From: an uncultured bacterium
Lineage (GTDB): Bacteria > Verrucomicrobiota > Lentisphaeria > Oligosphaerales > Oligosphaeraceae
Direction: 5' to 3'
DNA length: 64,000 nucleotides
Assembly: GCA_902776645.1 (NCBI GenBank)
Contig: CACYQT010000007.1
Span: 18,557-82,556, forward strand
The notes under the pieces were generated by a model, which made no database searches, was not told where the DNA came from, and worked only from the letters and a program-made list of their open reading frames with translations. The translations under genes and the position numbers were made by a program. Below, piece after piece: positions 44,601-52,009 of this stretch (its first letter is position 1; each line of letters starts with the position of its first letter).

Positions 44601-45723
44601 GGGTGACTACTGCGGCATCCACGGCGGAAGCCGTTCGATTCCAGGCCGTTTCGGTGCCCGTGTGGCACCGTTGGCGGCGGAGTTGGACAACGCCGCCCAT
44701 ATCGGTAAATTCACGCCGTACGAACGCCATCTCATCAACCTGTGGCTGGACTGCAACTCCTTGCGGTTAGGCGCTTTCTATGAGACGACCTTGCAGGAGA
44801 AGGGCGAACTGGTCTGGCCGGATTTGGATGTCGATCCGCACAATCCGCAGGGCCTGGAACGGCTCGGCGGCCTGAAACGCAATTTCTGGCATGAAAACCA
44901 TTACGGGCCGTACGAATTTCTTGGCTCCAGCCATCAGCGGAATGACGTTTTCATCATGAACGAAAAGGGCGAAATCGTCTGGAACTATCCGATTGCGCAT
45001 CCGCAGGACGTGTGGATGCTTGACAACGGCAATGTACTGATCGCATGGCAGCATGGCGCGCGCGAAATCACGCGGGACAAGAAGACTGTGTGGGAATACG
45101 CCGTCGAAGCGCCGAACGAAGTGCCTAGCGTCCAGCCGCTTCCGAATGGAAACACGCTGGTCGGCGTCGTCGGCCAGTGCCGTCTTGTGGAAGTTGACCG
45201 GCAGGGCCGCGAAGTCCGTTCCATCCAGCTGTCGACAACCGTGAAGGAGCCCCATGCGCAGTTCCGCATGTGCCGCATGACGCCGCAAGGCACGTATCTT
45301 GTGCCGTTTACGGCGGAAGGCGCTCTTCGTGAATACGATGCGGACGGAAACGTCGTCCGGACGTTCCCGCGGCTCAGTTCGCCTGTCTGCGCCGTCCGTC
45401 TGCCGAGCGGCAACACGCTTGTGACCGGTTCCGGAAAGGTTGTCGAATTCAATCCATCCGGAACGCACATCGTCTGGGAACTCCGCCCGAACATTGAACT
45501 TTACGACATCGATATCGCGATACTGGCTGGCGTGCAACGGCTTCCAAACGGCAACACGGTCGTCTGCAATTGGAATACGCAAGGCCGCAACGGCAAGAAG
45601 GCGAGCCACATTTTCGAGGCCACGCCGGACGGCCGCATCGTCTGGGAGTGCCAAAGCTCCGCCATAGGACAAGTTGCCCAATGCTTCCTGCTGGGCAAGG
45701 ACGGTAGAGGCATTTACCGATAG
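41644..45723 (+). CDS. secreted HzsA-related, cytochrome c-like protein
   Basis: About 1359 residues from the ATG at 41644, which places the signal peptide MPKRFLLLFLLSLSVLSVRA first. Residues about 20-210 are a LamG-like sandwich (LFVDGEFV, GLWSCEKD). The middle has WD40/TolB-like blades (AFCTPDLSYDGKRIAFAW, MLTDEAYDDFDPCWLPNGRL), as in hydrazine synthase alpha-related proteins. One haem motif CLGCH is at 44344-44358. A second site reads CRDCGH (44497-44514), with one residue inserted before His. The C-terminus is a PQQ-like propeller (QDVWMLDNGNVLIAW). Role unknown; core-like GC content unlike its AT-rich neighbours. Confidence 0.8.
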   Translation: MPKRFLLLFLLSLSVLSVRADHDLLDNALEIKPHDAFAALPLRLSMEILQEGSNTFQIYAASQSKRNPWHWELFTMPNSNELTVYMPGFRPQQVGFGRSVADTRYHIVVLMFEEKRLRLFVDGEFVREHQIQSIPSAPAKVMEPFYFGKIDNLTCQGTLKRAKLEHCVRDDGAVDWTVDDATVGLWSCEKDAEKGVFKDLSGHGHDARITNSEEIKMLESKKQASLPLEDTTAIRRETEEWLADHQLSKEQFPKLSVRDTVWDQWRFNLRNHGKVDYAKERRFNPNFRPADEQVFDRQSLVMEEDRNPAGTILRRLGAFLADMKTNHPEKETVWASLETRRQKLLDIWKAEAEFKPALYYAACALRREAVFENPQLIDVGDFLCVSRGVFEGSVRSVPVTSDGIGGHFATQYFGFNTIPGGGLYRVRKWRDETPVFENILENSVVENGRFKGRKLDFGAFCTPDLSYDGKRIAFAWTANRYHQFNVFSRDTCWHIFTVNVDGTNLRMLTDEAYDDFDPCWLPNGRLAFISERRGGYIRCFNAYIKVRNHTLFSMKDDGSDIVPMSYFETSEWNPSVNNDGMLVYARWDYTDRENCIGGRFWIANPDGTNPRAPHGNYPYPWHTLDDSARQDFVKRFPNVGYGGLGSRPGTPLVHMGIRAIPNSGKYIFTAAPHHGQCYGSLCMLDLSVDDDGRHSQVKRITPYEPYPEMELSNRLHYKYGMPWPLSEDTYLANCWEHIVTVDRFGNQELLCDLRDWQADPDERFRLVDPIPLRPRPCPAALPSRTRQGERATSDAPKATISVMNVYDSDQPMPKGVKIKWLRVVQNILKTNHAMGVPMIGFERENTPRVPLGIVPVEEDGSVYFEAPVAKELIFQVLDENRNAVQSMRSVAFAFPGEQMTCLGCHEPRQAAPKSMKVPMAMRRAPSKLEPEMSPIEPISFERHIRPILERTCRDCGHDWFQNGKLDYNALREKTFWFSGGMLGTMTGDYCGIHGGSRSIPGRFGARVAPLAAELDNAAHIGKFTPYERHLINLWLDCNSLRLGAFYETTLQEKGELVWPDLDVDPHNPQGLERLGGLKRNFWHENHYGPYEFLGSSHQRNDVFIMNEKGEIVWNYPIAHPQDVWMLDNGNVLIAWQHGAREITRDKKTVWEYAVEAPNEVPSVQPLPNGNTLVGVVGQCRLVEVDRQGREVRSIQLSTTVKEPHAQFRMCRMTPQGTYLVPFTAEGALREYDADGNVVRTFPRLSSPVCAVRLPSGNTLVTGSGKVVEFNPSGTHIVWELRPNIELYDIDIAILAGVQRLPNGNTVVCNWNTQGRNGKKASHIFEATPDGRIVWECQSSAIGQVAQCFLLGKDGRGIYR

Positions 45724-45822
45724 AGAAATCAGAAGAACCGCTGGCAGAACGTCTCTTTCACCCAAGTCTTTGAGGTGTTTGAAATTCATATATAGTTGAC
45801 ATGTAATGATTTCATTATCATA

Positions 45823-45859
45823 AGTCATAAGAAATCGTAGAAAATCATTAAAAGTCATA
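45823..45859. repeat. A(A/G)TC(A/G)TA repeats phased at 10 bp
   Basis: AGTCATA at 45823, AATCGTA at 45833, AATCATT at 45843, AGTCATA at 45853, in exact 10-bp steps. Confidence 0.85.
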
Positions 45860-45896
45860 AAATATACTGTAATAAATATTTATATAGGAATACATA

Positions 45897-45924
45897 TTGA
45901 CTTCTTGTATTGTAGAGCTATGTT
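45897..45924 (+). promoter_or_regulatory. promoter module P3 for the HEPN-like unit
   Basis: TTGACT (45897-45902), 16 bp, TATGTT (45919-45924). Similarity to P2 continues to the early transcript (TGTC then AATTGGGAG-like text). Confidence 0.7.
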
Positions 45925-46086
45925 ATGTCATTGACAAGAATTGGGAGTAGGGGGATGAGGGTTGGCTAATCGTCGCTTTGCGATGGTAGGTCTGGTATCT
46001 ACAAAAGAAAAAAGTATGAGTTATTGGTCATTATTATAAATATAGGTACTTTTCTATGAATCTATTTATTCAAGGAGGCGGTAGAT

Positions 46087-46440
46087 ATGGTTCATGATTC
46101 AGAAATTAGGACAATAGCGGACAAGCTGGTGCAAGCACATTATCAAAATGACAGACGGATGGAAAAGGCCAAGATCTTCTTTTCAGCGGAAGATCAGACT
46201 ATCCGTCTACTTGAACTGACGGAAGCCGTTCCTGCGGATGACAGTGTCTCCGTCATTTCCTTTGATGCTGCTCCTAGGCAAGGCATTCCCTATCCAAGTT
46301 CTGTCATTCTCGTCAACCATGAAGACTGGAAACGGCTTGAAAAAGGATTGTTGTCTATGCCAAGCGATTGGGGAAGTTTTTCTGACGGAATCGACTGCCC
46401 GCGTAACCATTGCTCAAGAAGAAGGAAGGCAATGGCATGA
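46087..46440 (+). CDS. uncharacterised partner gene, probably frameshifted at its 3' end
   Basis: A 117-residue product with a strong AAGGAGG site. Residues 1-95 look natural (RMEKAKIFFSAEDQTIRLLE, SVILVNHEDWKRLEKGL), but the tail DGIDCPRNHCSRRRKAMA does not. Shifting frame at the G run 46370-46373 gives EVFLTESTARVTIAQEEGRQ and a stop at 46460-46462, a more protein-like ending of about 124 residues. So one G may be inserted (or be a sequencing error). Product family not recognised. It overlaps the next start, indicating a two-gene unit under module P3. Confidence 0.6.
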   Translation: MVHDSEIRTIADKLVQAHYQNDRRMEKAKIFFSAEDQTIRLLELTEAVPADDSVSVISFDAAPRQGIPYPSSVILVNHEDWKRLEKGLLSMPSDWGSFSDGIDCPRNHCSRRRKAMA

Positions 46441-47003
46441 AGAACAAAATGCCAGTCCATAAGGCATTTCTGCTACAAGTGTGTGAAGATTATCAGGCGT
46501 CTGCGATTATACTGGCCCATTTACAGAACAGCGGTGAAAAGACTTATAAGGAAAGTCGTCCGCTATTCTTATCCACGCCTTTTTGTGGAGCGCCCTTCTT
46601 CATGCTTTTGCAAATGAGCGTGGAAAAGCTTTCAAAGGCGGCTTATTGCAAGGCGCGGGGAATCGCTGGGAAGTTACCGCCAAAAGAGCATGATTTTGTC
46701 TTGTTCCTTGAGGCGGTGTTGGCCAGAAATCCGAATTTTCAAGCATTTCGTGATAGACATGCGAGTACATTCAGGTTTTTGCGGGAGGAACTGAATACAA
46801 GGCAACCGAGCAATGTGCGCAATCATATGGAAAATCTGGAATATCCATGGATTGACAATCATGGGCATGTGCATTGCCCGGCCAGGCATTTGTCTTTGAT
46901 CAGGAAATATTTGAACAACGCATTGAACCGCAATATCATGATTTATATGCGTGACATCAGGGAATTGCTTGAATCCTTTGAGAAAATATTCAACAGAGTG
47001 TGA
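46437..47003 (+). CDS. HEPN-like domain protein
   Basis: A 188-residue protein starting at the ATG that overlaps the previous stop (ATGA). The pattern LLQVCEDYQASAIILAH, then MSVEKLSKAAYCKARG and PPKEHDFVLFLEAVL resembles HEPN domains (helix, helix with Glu-Lys, His-Asp-hydrophobic). RNHMENLEYP at about residue 130 resembles the HEPN tail, but a canonical R-x4-6-H catalytic motif is not obvious. With its small upstream partner it could be a toxin-antitoxin or defence pair. The assignment is by eye. Confidence 0.55.
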   Translation: MKNKMPVHKAFLLQVCEDYQASAIILAHLQNSGEKTYKESRPLFLSTPFCGAPFFMLLQMSVEKLSKAAYCKARGIAGKLPPKEHDFVLFLEAVLARNPNFQAFRDRHASTFRFLREELNTRQPSNVRNHMENLEYPWIDNHGHVHCPARHLSLIRKYLNNALNRNIMIYMRDIRELLESFEKIFNRV

Positions 47004-47048
47004 ACTTTTTCCAAAAACTGCGGGAGAAAGGCGTCCATTCGTAATTCC

Positions 47049-47948
47049 TTAGGCCTTGAATTCCGTCGGCGTGCAATGAAAGACTCTTCGGAAAGCTTTG
47101 CAAAGGCTGGCGGCGTCGCTGAAGCCATGGCGCTGGGCGATTTCCTTCAGCAGCAACCGTCCGTTCTTCAAATCCGCGGCGCAATGGCCGAGTTTGGCGC
47201 GGAGCGCGAAATGGCCGTAGCTTTGTCCAAGAGCCTTGCGGAACAATTCTGAAAACCGGCTGACGGACAGATGGCAGACGGATGCCGCAGACTGCAGATC
47301 CGGCGTGACAGGTGATGTCCGGACCAATTCCAAAGCAGGGCGAAGCCGTTCCAGATAAATGCGAACGTCGGACGCATTTTCCTGCGTTCCAGTTGCTTCC
47401 GGTGTATGTTCGATGACGTATAGCAGCAGGCTGTGGAAATTCAGCCAGCATTGCGCCTGCCAGCTTGCGGGATACCGGCGGTAGATATGCAACATGCGGG
47501 TGCCCCACTGCCGGATGTAATTGCGTTCAGTCTGGTTATGTGGACAGTAGCGTTTGGCGGGCGTGCCTGAGAACGGCGTCAACCAGTTGATGGAGGAGCC
47601 AAGGAGGCCGATTTCGCCCAAATCGTCCAGATTGATCGTGAAGGTCACGATGAAATTCCGTCTGGCCAGGGCGCGGTAGGCGTGGGGCTCCCAGCAGAAC
47701 GTCCACCACATGTCGCCTGCGTGGCATATCCGACGATAGTTCTCGTAGTTGATTTCAATCTCCCCATCCCTGACAATGGACAGCTGTAGCGCATAATGGA
47801 CGTCGGCGCGATAAAAAGGCTCGGGCCCGATATGATAGTTCCAATTCAATTCGAGCGGATGGGCGGGAGTGAGCTGCGGATGGCGGTTAGTCACGACATC
47901 CAGTTCAGACAGGTTGCCGCCTTGGGGGTGTTTCTCGGATATGTTCAT
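47049..47948 (-). CDS. AraC-family transcriptional regulator
   Basis: A 299-residue protein. The N-terminal cupin-like sensor half includes YENYRRICHAGDMWWTFCWE, typical of sugar-sensing AraC proteins. The C-terminal 100 residues are the double helix-turn-helix: LQSAASVCHLSVSRFSELFR and KEIAQRHGFSDAASLCKAFR, closing with HCTPTEFKA. It is divergent from the pseudopilin gene at 48228 across 279 bp, and is the best candidate regulator of that gene. Inducer unknown. Confidence 0.93.
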   Translation of the reverse strand: MNISEKHPQGGNLSELDVVTNRHPQLTPAHPLELNWNYHIGPEPFYRADVHYALQLSIVRDGEIEINYENYRRICHAGDMWWTFCWEPHAYRALARRNFIVTFTINLDDLGEIGLLGSSINWLTPFSGTPAKRYCPHNQTERNYIRQWGTRMLHIYRRYPASWQAQCWLNFHSLLLYVIEHTPEATGTQENASDVRIYLERLRPALELVRTSPVTPDLQSAASVCHLSVSRFSELFRKALGQSYGHFALRAKLGHCAADLKNGRLLLKEIAQRHGFSDAASLCKAFRRVFHCTPTEFKA

Positions 47949-48227
47949 CGCTTTACCGTAAGAAATGACAACTTTTCAAGAGGAATGTACAATCTATGAT
48001 ATTTGTCTAATCTTGCATACGCCATTAATTTATTACGTGTAATACAATTGACAATTTCTTAAGGCTATTTTGTCATTTTTAACAAGGAGTGGCAAGAAAG
48101 CAACTCCACAGACCAATGTTTCCAAGAAGTTCGCCGGATGGCGAAAAGCCTGTCAATCCAAACATATTCAATTTTGCGAAAGGAAAGAGAAAACCTAAAC
48201 AAAACTCGTAACATCAAGGAGAAAGAC

Positions 48228-48887
48228 ATGAAGAAGAAAAAATTCACGTTAATCGAACTCCTGGTCGTCATCGCCATCATCGCCATCTTGGCGGCCATGC
48301 TGCTCCCCGCGCTTTCGAAGGCCCGTGAGAAGGCGGAAGCCATCTCCTGCACCAGCAACCTCAAGCAGATCGGCCTTGCGTTCAACATGTACTCATTGAG
48401 CTATAAATCTTATAATTGCTACCAGTATCTCTATCCCAACGGAAGCGGTGTGGCCCCCCGTTACTGGTGGCAGGACGGCATCGCCCCCTTCGTGGGCGAC
48501 TGGGAGATCTATCTGTGCCCCTCCATGGGGACTCCGATCAAACGGGATGGAATGCGGCCTGAATCCAACGGATTAGTAACTTATCCGGAAATTATTGAAA
48601 CAGGATACGCCCGCAGCAACAAGACTTCCGGTTGCGCTGCCAATGAAATGTTCAAGTTGAGTGATTACATGTATCCAAGCCAGACAGCCAACGCGGCCGA
48701 CAGCCTCAAAATGGAGCTTCGAAGCTCACCGCCGGAGCCATGCCTCACGGTCGGCGATCCCGCATGCCGTCTGGGCGTTCGCCACACCGGCACCTTCCAG
48801 TTGGTCTATGTCGACGGCCATTGCGACGCTCGCAACTACTCAACGCCGAGAGGCAGGCTCTGGGAGATGAATGCGAAAATGCAATAA
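48228..48887 (+). CDS. pseudopilin, copy 4
   Basis: A 219-residue protein from the ATG at 48228, supported by AAGGAGA; the open frame upstream is leader. It begins [14 protein letters not shown], with Lys at position -1. The C-terminal motif is [18 protein letters not shown], the DG form with Cys in place of the usual Val-Glu. It is single, with its own terminator, opposite an AraC regulator, an arrangement suggesting substrate-controlled expression of an individual pseudopilin. Confidence 0.9.
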   Translation: MKKKKFTLIELLVVIAIIAILAAMLLPALSKAREKAEAISCTSNLKQIGLAFNMYSLSYKSYNCYQYLYPNGSGVAPRYWWQDGIAPFVGDWEIYLCPSMGTPIKRDGMRPESNGLVTYPEIIETGYARSNKTSGCAANEMFKLSDYMYPSQTANAADSLKMELRSSPPEPCLTVGDPACRLGVRHTGTFQLVYVDGHCDARNYSTPRGRLWEMNAKMQ

Positions 48888-48917
48888 CCTTCCGAAGAAG
48901 TGATTAATTACGAATAA

Positions 48918-48953
48918 GTCGCGCGACGCCACGGTCATGTGGCGTCGCGCGAC
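48918..48953 (+). terminator. intrinsic terminator after pseudopilin copy 4
   Basis: A perfect 15-bp stem, GTCGCGCGACGCCAC with GTGGCGTCGCGCGAC, 6-base loop, followed by TTTGTGTTTGTG. Confidence 0.92.
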
Positions 48954-49125
48954 TTTGTGTTTGTGTAATATTTGTGTAGTAATCAGGATGCCCTGTCTAT
49001 CTTATCATTTGTTCCATAGGGCGGCATGCGGCGCCGTTCAATCAGCAGCCGACTGCCTGTTTTAATGCTTTGGGCGATACACGGCGAAGGGGTTTCCCGA
49101 TAGCCATGCCAGCAGTGATGGCGTG

Positions 49126-49170
49126 ATAACCCGCCAAAATCGTCAAAAAAGACCGAATTTGGCGGGTTAT
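49126..49170. repeat. 13-bp perfect inverted repeat
   Basis: ATAACCCGCCAAA (49126-49138) and TTTGGCGGGTTAT (49158-49170) around a 19-base A-rich loop. No T run follows on either strand, so a protein-binding or repeat-element role is as likely as termination. Confidence 0.65.
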
Positions 49171-49318
49171 TTGGGCGGTTCATAAAGAGGATATGTATTT
49201 CTAAGTTGCTTTATTTAAATGAAAAGCAACTTAGGATCATCCTTGTTGAAGTGGTATGAAAACACGACGAAAAACAGACTTTATTTTGCCGTAATTTTGC
49301 CGTCATGCCATGGACAAA

Positions 49319-49355
49319 AAAAACTCCCATGGAAGTGAGTTCCATGGGAGTTTTT
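49319..49355 (-). terminator. intrinsic terminator after tRNA-Pro
   Basis: AAAAACTCCCATGGAA (49319-49334) with TTCCATGGGAGTTTTT (49340-49355), loop of 5; followed on the minus strand by more T. Confidence 0.92.
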
Positions 49356-49362
49356 GGGAAAT

Positions 49363-49440
49363 TGGTCGGGGCGAGAGGATTTGAACCTCCGGCCTCTGCG
49401 TCCCGAACGCAGCGCTCTAGCCAGACTGAGCCACGCCCCG
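49363..49440 (-). tRNA. tRNA-Pro (anticodon CGG), CCA encoded
   Basis: Cloverleaf on the minus strand: acceptor CGGGGCG with CGCCCCG, D stem GCTC/GAGC, anticodon stem CTGCG/CGCAG around TTCGGGA (anticodon CGG), T arm GGAGG-TTCAAAT-CCTCT, discriminator A then CCA. Promoter and terminator are both visible. Confidence 0.97.
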
Positions 49441-49460
49441 TTTGTCTTCAAACGTTATTT

Positions 49461-49488
49461 AATATAACGCATATTCCGCGCAAGACAA
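49461..49488 (-). promoter_or_regulatory. promoter of tRNA-Pro
   Basis: On the minus strand TTGTCT (49488-49483), 16 bp, TATATT (49466-49461), placing the transcript start about a dozen bases before the mature tRNA. Confidence 0.65.
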
Positions 49489-49560
49489 ACCGACATCTCG
49501 AAAAAACATGATTTTCGTCTGAAAACAGGTCGTTTTGCGCGGATTTACGCGACGACGGAA

Positions 49561-50808
49561 TCAACCGCCGAGTTTATCGATCATCTTGACCAGCGGCGCG
49601 AACAGAGCGATGACGATACCACCGACGATGACAGCCAGGAAGCAGATCATCAACGGCTCGATCAGGGAGGTCAGACCTTCGACGGCGCGGTCGACTTCTT
49701 CTTCGTAGACGCCGGCGACTCGGTTCAACATGTCCGGCAGAGCACCGGTTTCTTCACCGACTTCCACCATGGAGCAGAGCATCAGCGGGAAGACACCGGA
49801 CTTTTCAAGCGGCTTCGTCATGCCTTCGCCTTCCTTCACGGCGTCATGGACGTCCTGGATGGCCTTGGCGACGATTTCATTGCCGGACGTGTCCTTAACG
49901 ATCTGCAACGCCTGCAGGACGGCCACACCGGACGCCATCAGCGTACCGAGCGTACGACAGAAACGCGCGGACACGTTTCGGATGATCAACGTGTTGAACG
50001 GCGGCAATTTCAGACAGGCCATGTCGAAGAGCGTCGCTCCTATCTTTGTCTTGAGGGCCAGTTTGAAGCAGATGATGATGGCGACGAGGCCGATCGCGGC
50101 GATATGGGCCTTCTTCGCCATGAATTCGGATGTCTTCATGACGACTTCCGTCAGCATCGGCAGGGATTCGCCGGGGAGCATTTCCTCGAACATCTTCTGG
50201 AATTTCGGGACGATGAAGATCATCAAACCCGCGGTGATACCGCCGGCGATACAGAGAACGGAGATAGGATAGACCATGGCCGATTTGACCTTGCCTTCGA
50301 TTCGGGCGGCCTTTTCCATGAATTCCGAGAGTCGGACCAGAACGACTTCCATGGCGCCGGAGGCCTCACCTGCGCGGACCATGGAGACGTACAGTTTGTT
50401 GAAGGATTTCGGATGGTTCGCAAGAGCTTCGGAGAAGGTGGCGCCGCCTTCGACCTGGTCGGCGAGGTCGCCAAGGACTTTGAAGAGCTGCGGGGAGTTG
50501 CCGCGGGCCTGGCGTTGAAGCGTGCGCATGGCGCGGACGAGCGGCAGACCGGCTTCCAGCAGCGTGGCCAGCTGACGGGTCATGGTGGTCAGATCCTTGC
50601 GCGGGATTTTGGGCATGCCGAATCCCATGCCTTTTCCGCCTTTGGCGGCCGTCTGGCCGGGGTTCGTGGTTTTCGCGGCGATGATGGAGGTCGGGAACAG
50701 CTGCTGTTGCTTCAGCGCATTCACGGCATCTTGCTCGGTTTCGGCCTCGATGATACCTTTTTTCTCTTTGCCGCCGGTATCCATGGCTACATATTGGAAT
50801 TTCGCCAT
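49561..50808 (-). CDS. type II secretion / type IV pilus inner-membrane platform protein (GspF/PilC)
   Basis: A 415-residue protein with the duplicated GspF domain: PRKDLTTMTRQLATLLEAGL near residue 68 and ARFCRTLGTLMASGVAVLQA near 283, plus the three membrane helices after each half (MVYPISVLCIAGGITAGLMI; SLIEPLMICFLAVIVGGIVI). It anchors the assembly ATPase. Strong AAGGAG site. It is last in the four-gene operon. Confidence 0.95.
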   Translation of the reverse strand: MAKFQYVAMDTGGKEKKGIIEAETEQDAVNALKQQQLFPTSIIAAKTTNPGQTAAKGGKGMGFGMPKIPRKDLTTMTRQLATLLEAGLPLVRAMRTLQRQARGNSPQLFKVLGDLADQVEGGATFSEALANHPKSFNKLYVSMVRAGEASGAMEVVLVRLSEFMEKAARIEGKVKSAMVYPISVLCIAGGITAGLMIFIVPKFQKMFEEMLPGESLPMLTEVVMKTSEFMAKKAHIAAIGLVAIIICFKLALKTKIGATLFDMACLKLPPFNTLIIRNVSARFCRTLGTLMASGVAVLQALQIVKDTSGNEIVAKAIQDVHDAVKEGEGMTKPLEKSGVFPLMLCSMVEVGEETGALPDMLNRVAGVYEEEVDRAVEGLTSLIEPLMICFLAVIVGGIVIALFAPLVKMIDKLGG

Positions 50809-50877
50809 AATTTCTCCTTGACTGGAAATCTGATGATATACCTTAAATAATATTGAATGTCAATGCGATGCGAATCG

Positions 50878-51963
50878 TTACTTCGCCTTTTCGAGGGCTT
50901 CCTGCTGCATGCGGTGGATGAGGCCTTCAGGATCCTTCGACTTGGTGACCAAGTCGCCGTAGGATATCTTGCCTTCCGTGTAGAGCTGCAGGAGATGCGC
51001 GTCCAGCGTGTTCATGCCGAACTTCGCACCGGTCTGGATGTCGGACGTGATACGGAACGTCTTGCCGTCACGGATCAGGGCGGCGATGGACGGCGTGTTG
51101 ATCATGATTTCGAACGCGGCGACACGGCCCTTCTTGTCGATTCGCTTCAGGAGGACCTGCGAAATGACGCAGATCAGCGTGGAGGCAAGCTGCGTGCGGA
51201 CCTGCGCCTGCTGGGTGGTCGGGAAGGAGTCGACGACACGGTCGATGGTTTCAGCGGCACCGGTGGTGTGCAGGGTTCCGAAGACCAAGTGACCGGTTTC
51301 GGCGGCGGTGATGGCGGCGCCGATGGTCTCCAAGTCACGCATTTCACCGACGAGAATGGTGTCGGGGTCCTGACGCAGGGCGCGTCGGATGGCGTCGGCG
51401 AAAGTCGGCACGTCGTTGTGGACTTCGCGCTGCGTGACGATGGAATTCTTGTGGTTGTGGTAGAACTCGATGGGGTCTTCGATGGTGATGATATGGTCTT
51501 TCTTCTCGACGTTGATGACGTCGATCATGGAGGCGAGCGTCGTCGACTTGCCGGAACCGGTCGGTCCCGTGATGAGGACGAGGCCACGCGGGCGGAAGAG
51601 GACGTCTTTCACGGAGTTTGGCAGGCCGATCTGGGCCATGGTCAGCAGGTCGTTCGGGATGGTACGCATGACGATACCGATATCGCCTCTGGCCTTGAAG
51701 ACGGAGACACGGAAACGGCAGCGGTCGCCGAAGGCGAAACCGAAGTCGACGGTACCGTCCTGCTGGAGCTTCTGCTGGTTCGCCTCGGAGGTGATGGCCT
51801 TCATGAGGTATTCACTGTCTTCGGGCGTGAGGGCGGGGCCGTCCAGCTGCGTCATTTCGCCGTGGATTCGGAGGACGGGCGGCGCCAGAGTGTGGATGTG
51901 AAGGTCGCTGGCGCCCTCTTCGAGGACGAGATCCAGCAGGTCTGTCATTTCATAATGTGGCAT
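50878..51963 (-). CDS. pilT: PilT family retraction ATPase
   Basis: A 361-residue ATPase. [19 protein letters not shown] at the N-terminus is the PilT type; Walker A is [16 protein letters not shown], and the family blocks [39 protein letters not shown] and [19 protein letters not shown] follow. It should depolymerise pilus fibres. Presence of a retraction motor means the pseudopilin-assembling machine includes a genuine type IV pilus function, not only secretion. Confidence 0.95.
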   Translation of the reverse strand: MPHYEMTDLLDLVLEEGASDLHIHTLAPPVLRIHGEMTQLDGPALTPEDSEYLMKAITSEANQQKLQQDGTVDFGFAFGDRCRFRVSVFKARGDIGIVMRTIPNDLLTMAQIGLPNSVKDVLFRPRGLVLITGPTGSGKSTTLASMIDVINVEKKDHIITIEDPIEFYHNHKNSIVTQREVHNDVPTFADAIRRALRQDPDTILVGEMRDLETIGAAITAAETGHLVFGTLHTTGAAETIDRVVDSFPTTQQAQVRTQLASTLICVISQVLLKRIDKKGRVAAFEIMINTPSIAALIRDGKTFRITSDIQTGAKFGMNTLDAHLLQLYTEGKISYGDLVTKSKDPEGLIHRMQQEALEKAK

Positions 51964-52009
51964 AATCTATCTTACCTGAACAAAAAAGGGCAGCGGTTTC
52001 CCGCCGAAA

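Larger units (their letters stand above)
45724..46086. other. intergenic region with promoter module P3
   Basis: Holds the phased repeats at 45823-45859, the promoter at 45897-45924 and a leader of about 155 nt with a small ATCG/CGAT hairpin near 45969-45983. It ends in a strong AAGGAGG before the next gene. No coding sequence seen. Confidence 0.65.
48888..49362. other. gene-poor region between pseudopilin and tRNA-Pro
   Basis: Holds two terminators (48918 and 49319) and a long inverted repeat (49126-49170). A 66-codon minus-strand frame at 48983-49183 has no ribosome site or recognisable domain. TTTTGCCGTAATTTTGCCGT near 49284 is a short direct repeat. No integrase or attachment duplication found. 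Confidence 0.5.

Noticed and set aside
48983..49183. 66-codon minus-strand frame as a small gene
   Set aside because: No ribosome site, no recognisable domain, and it contains the 13-bp inverted repeat; retained only as intergenic DNA.
49363..49440. tRNA-Pro as an integration site for a mobile island
   Set aside because: No integrase and no duplicated tRNA 3' end found on either side within the window.
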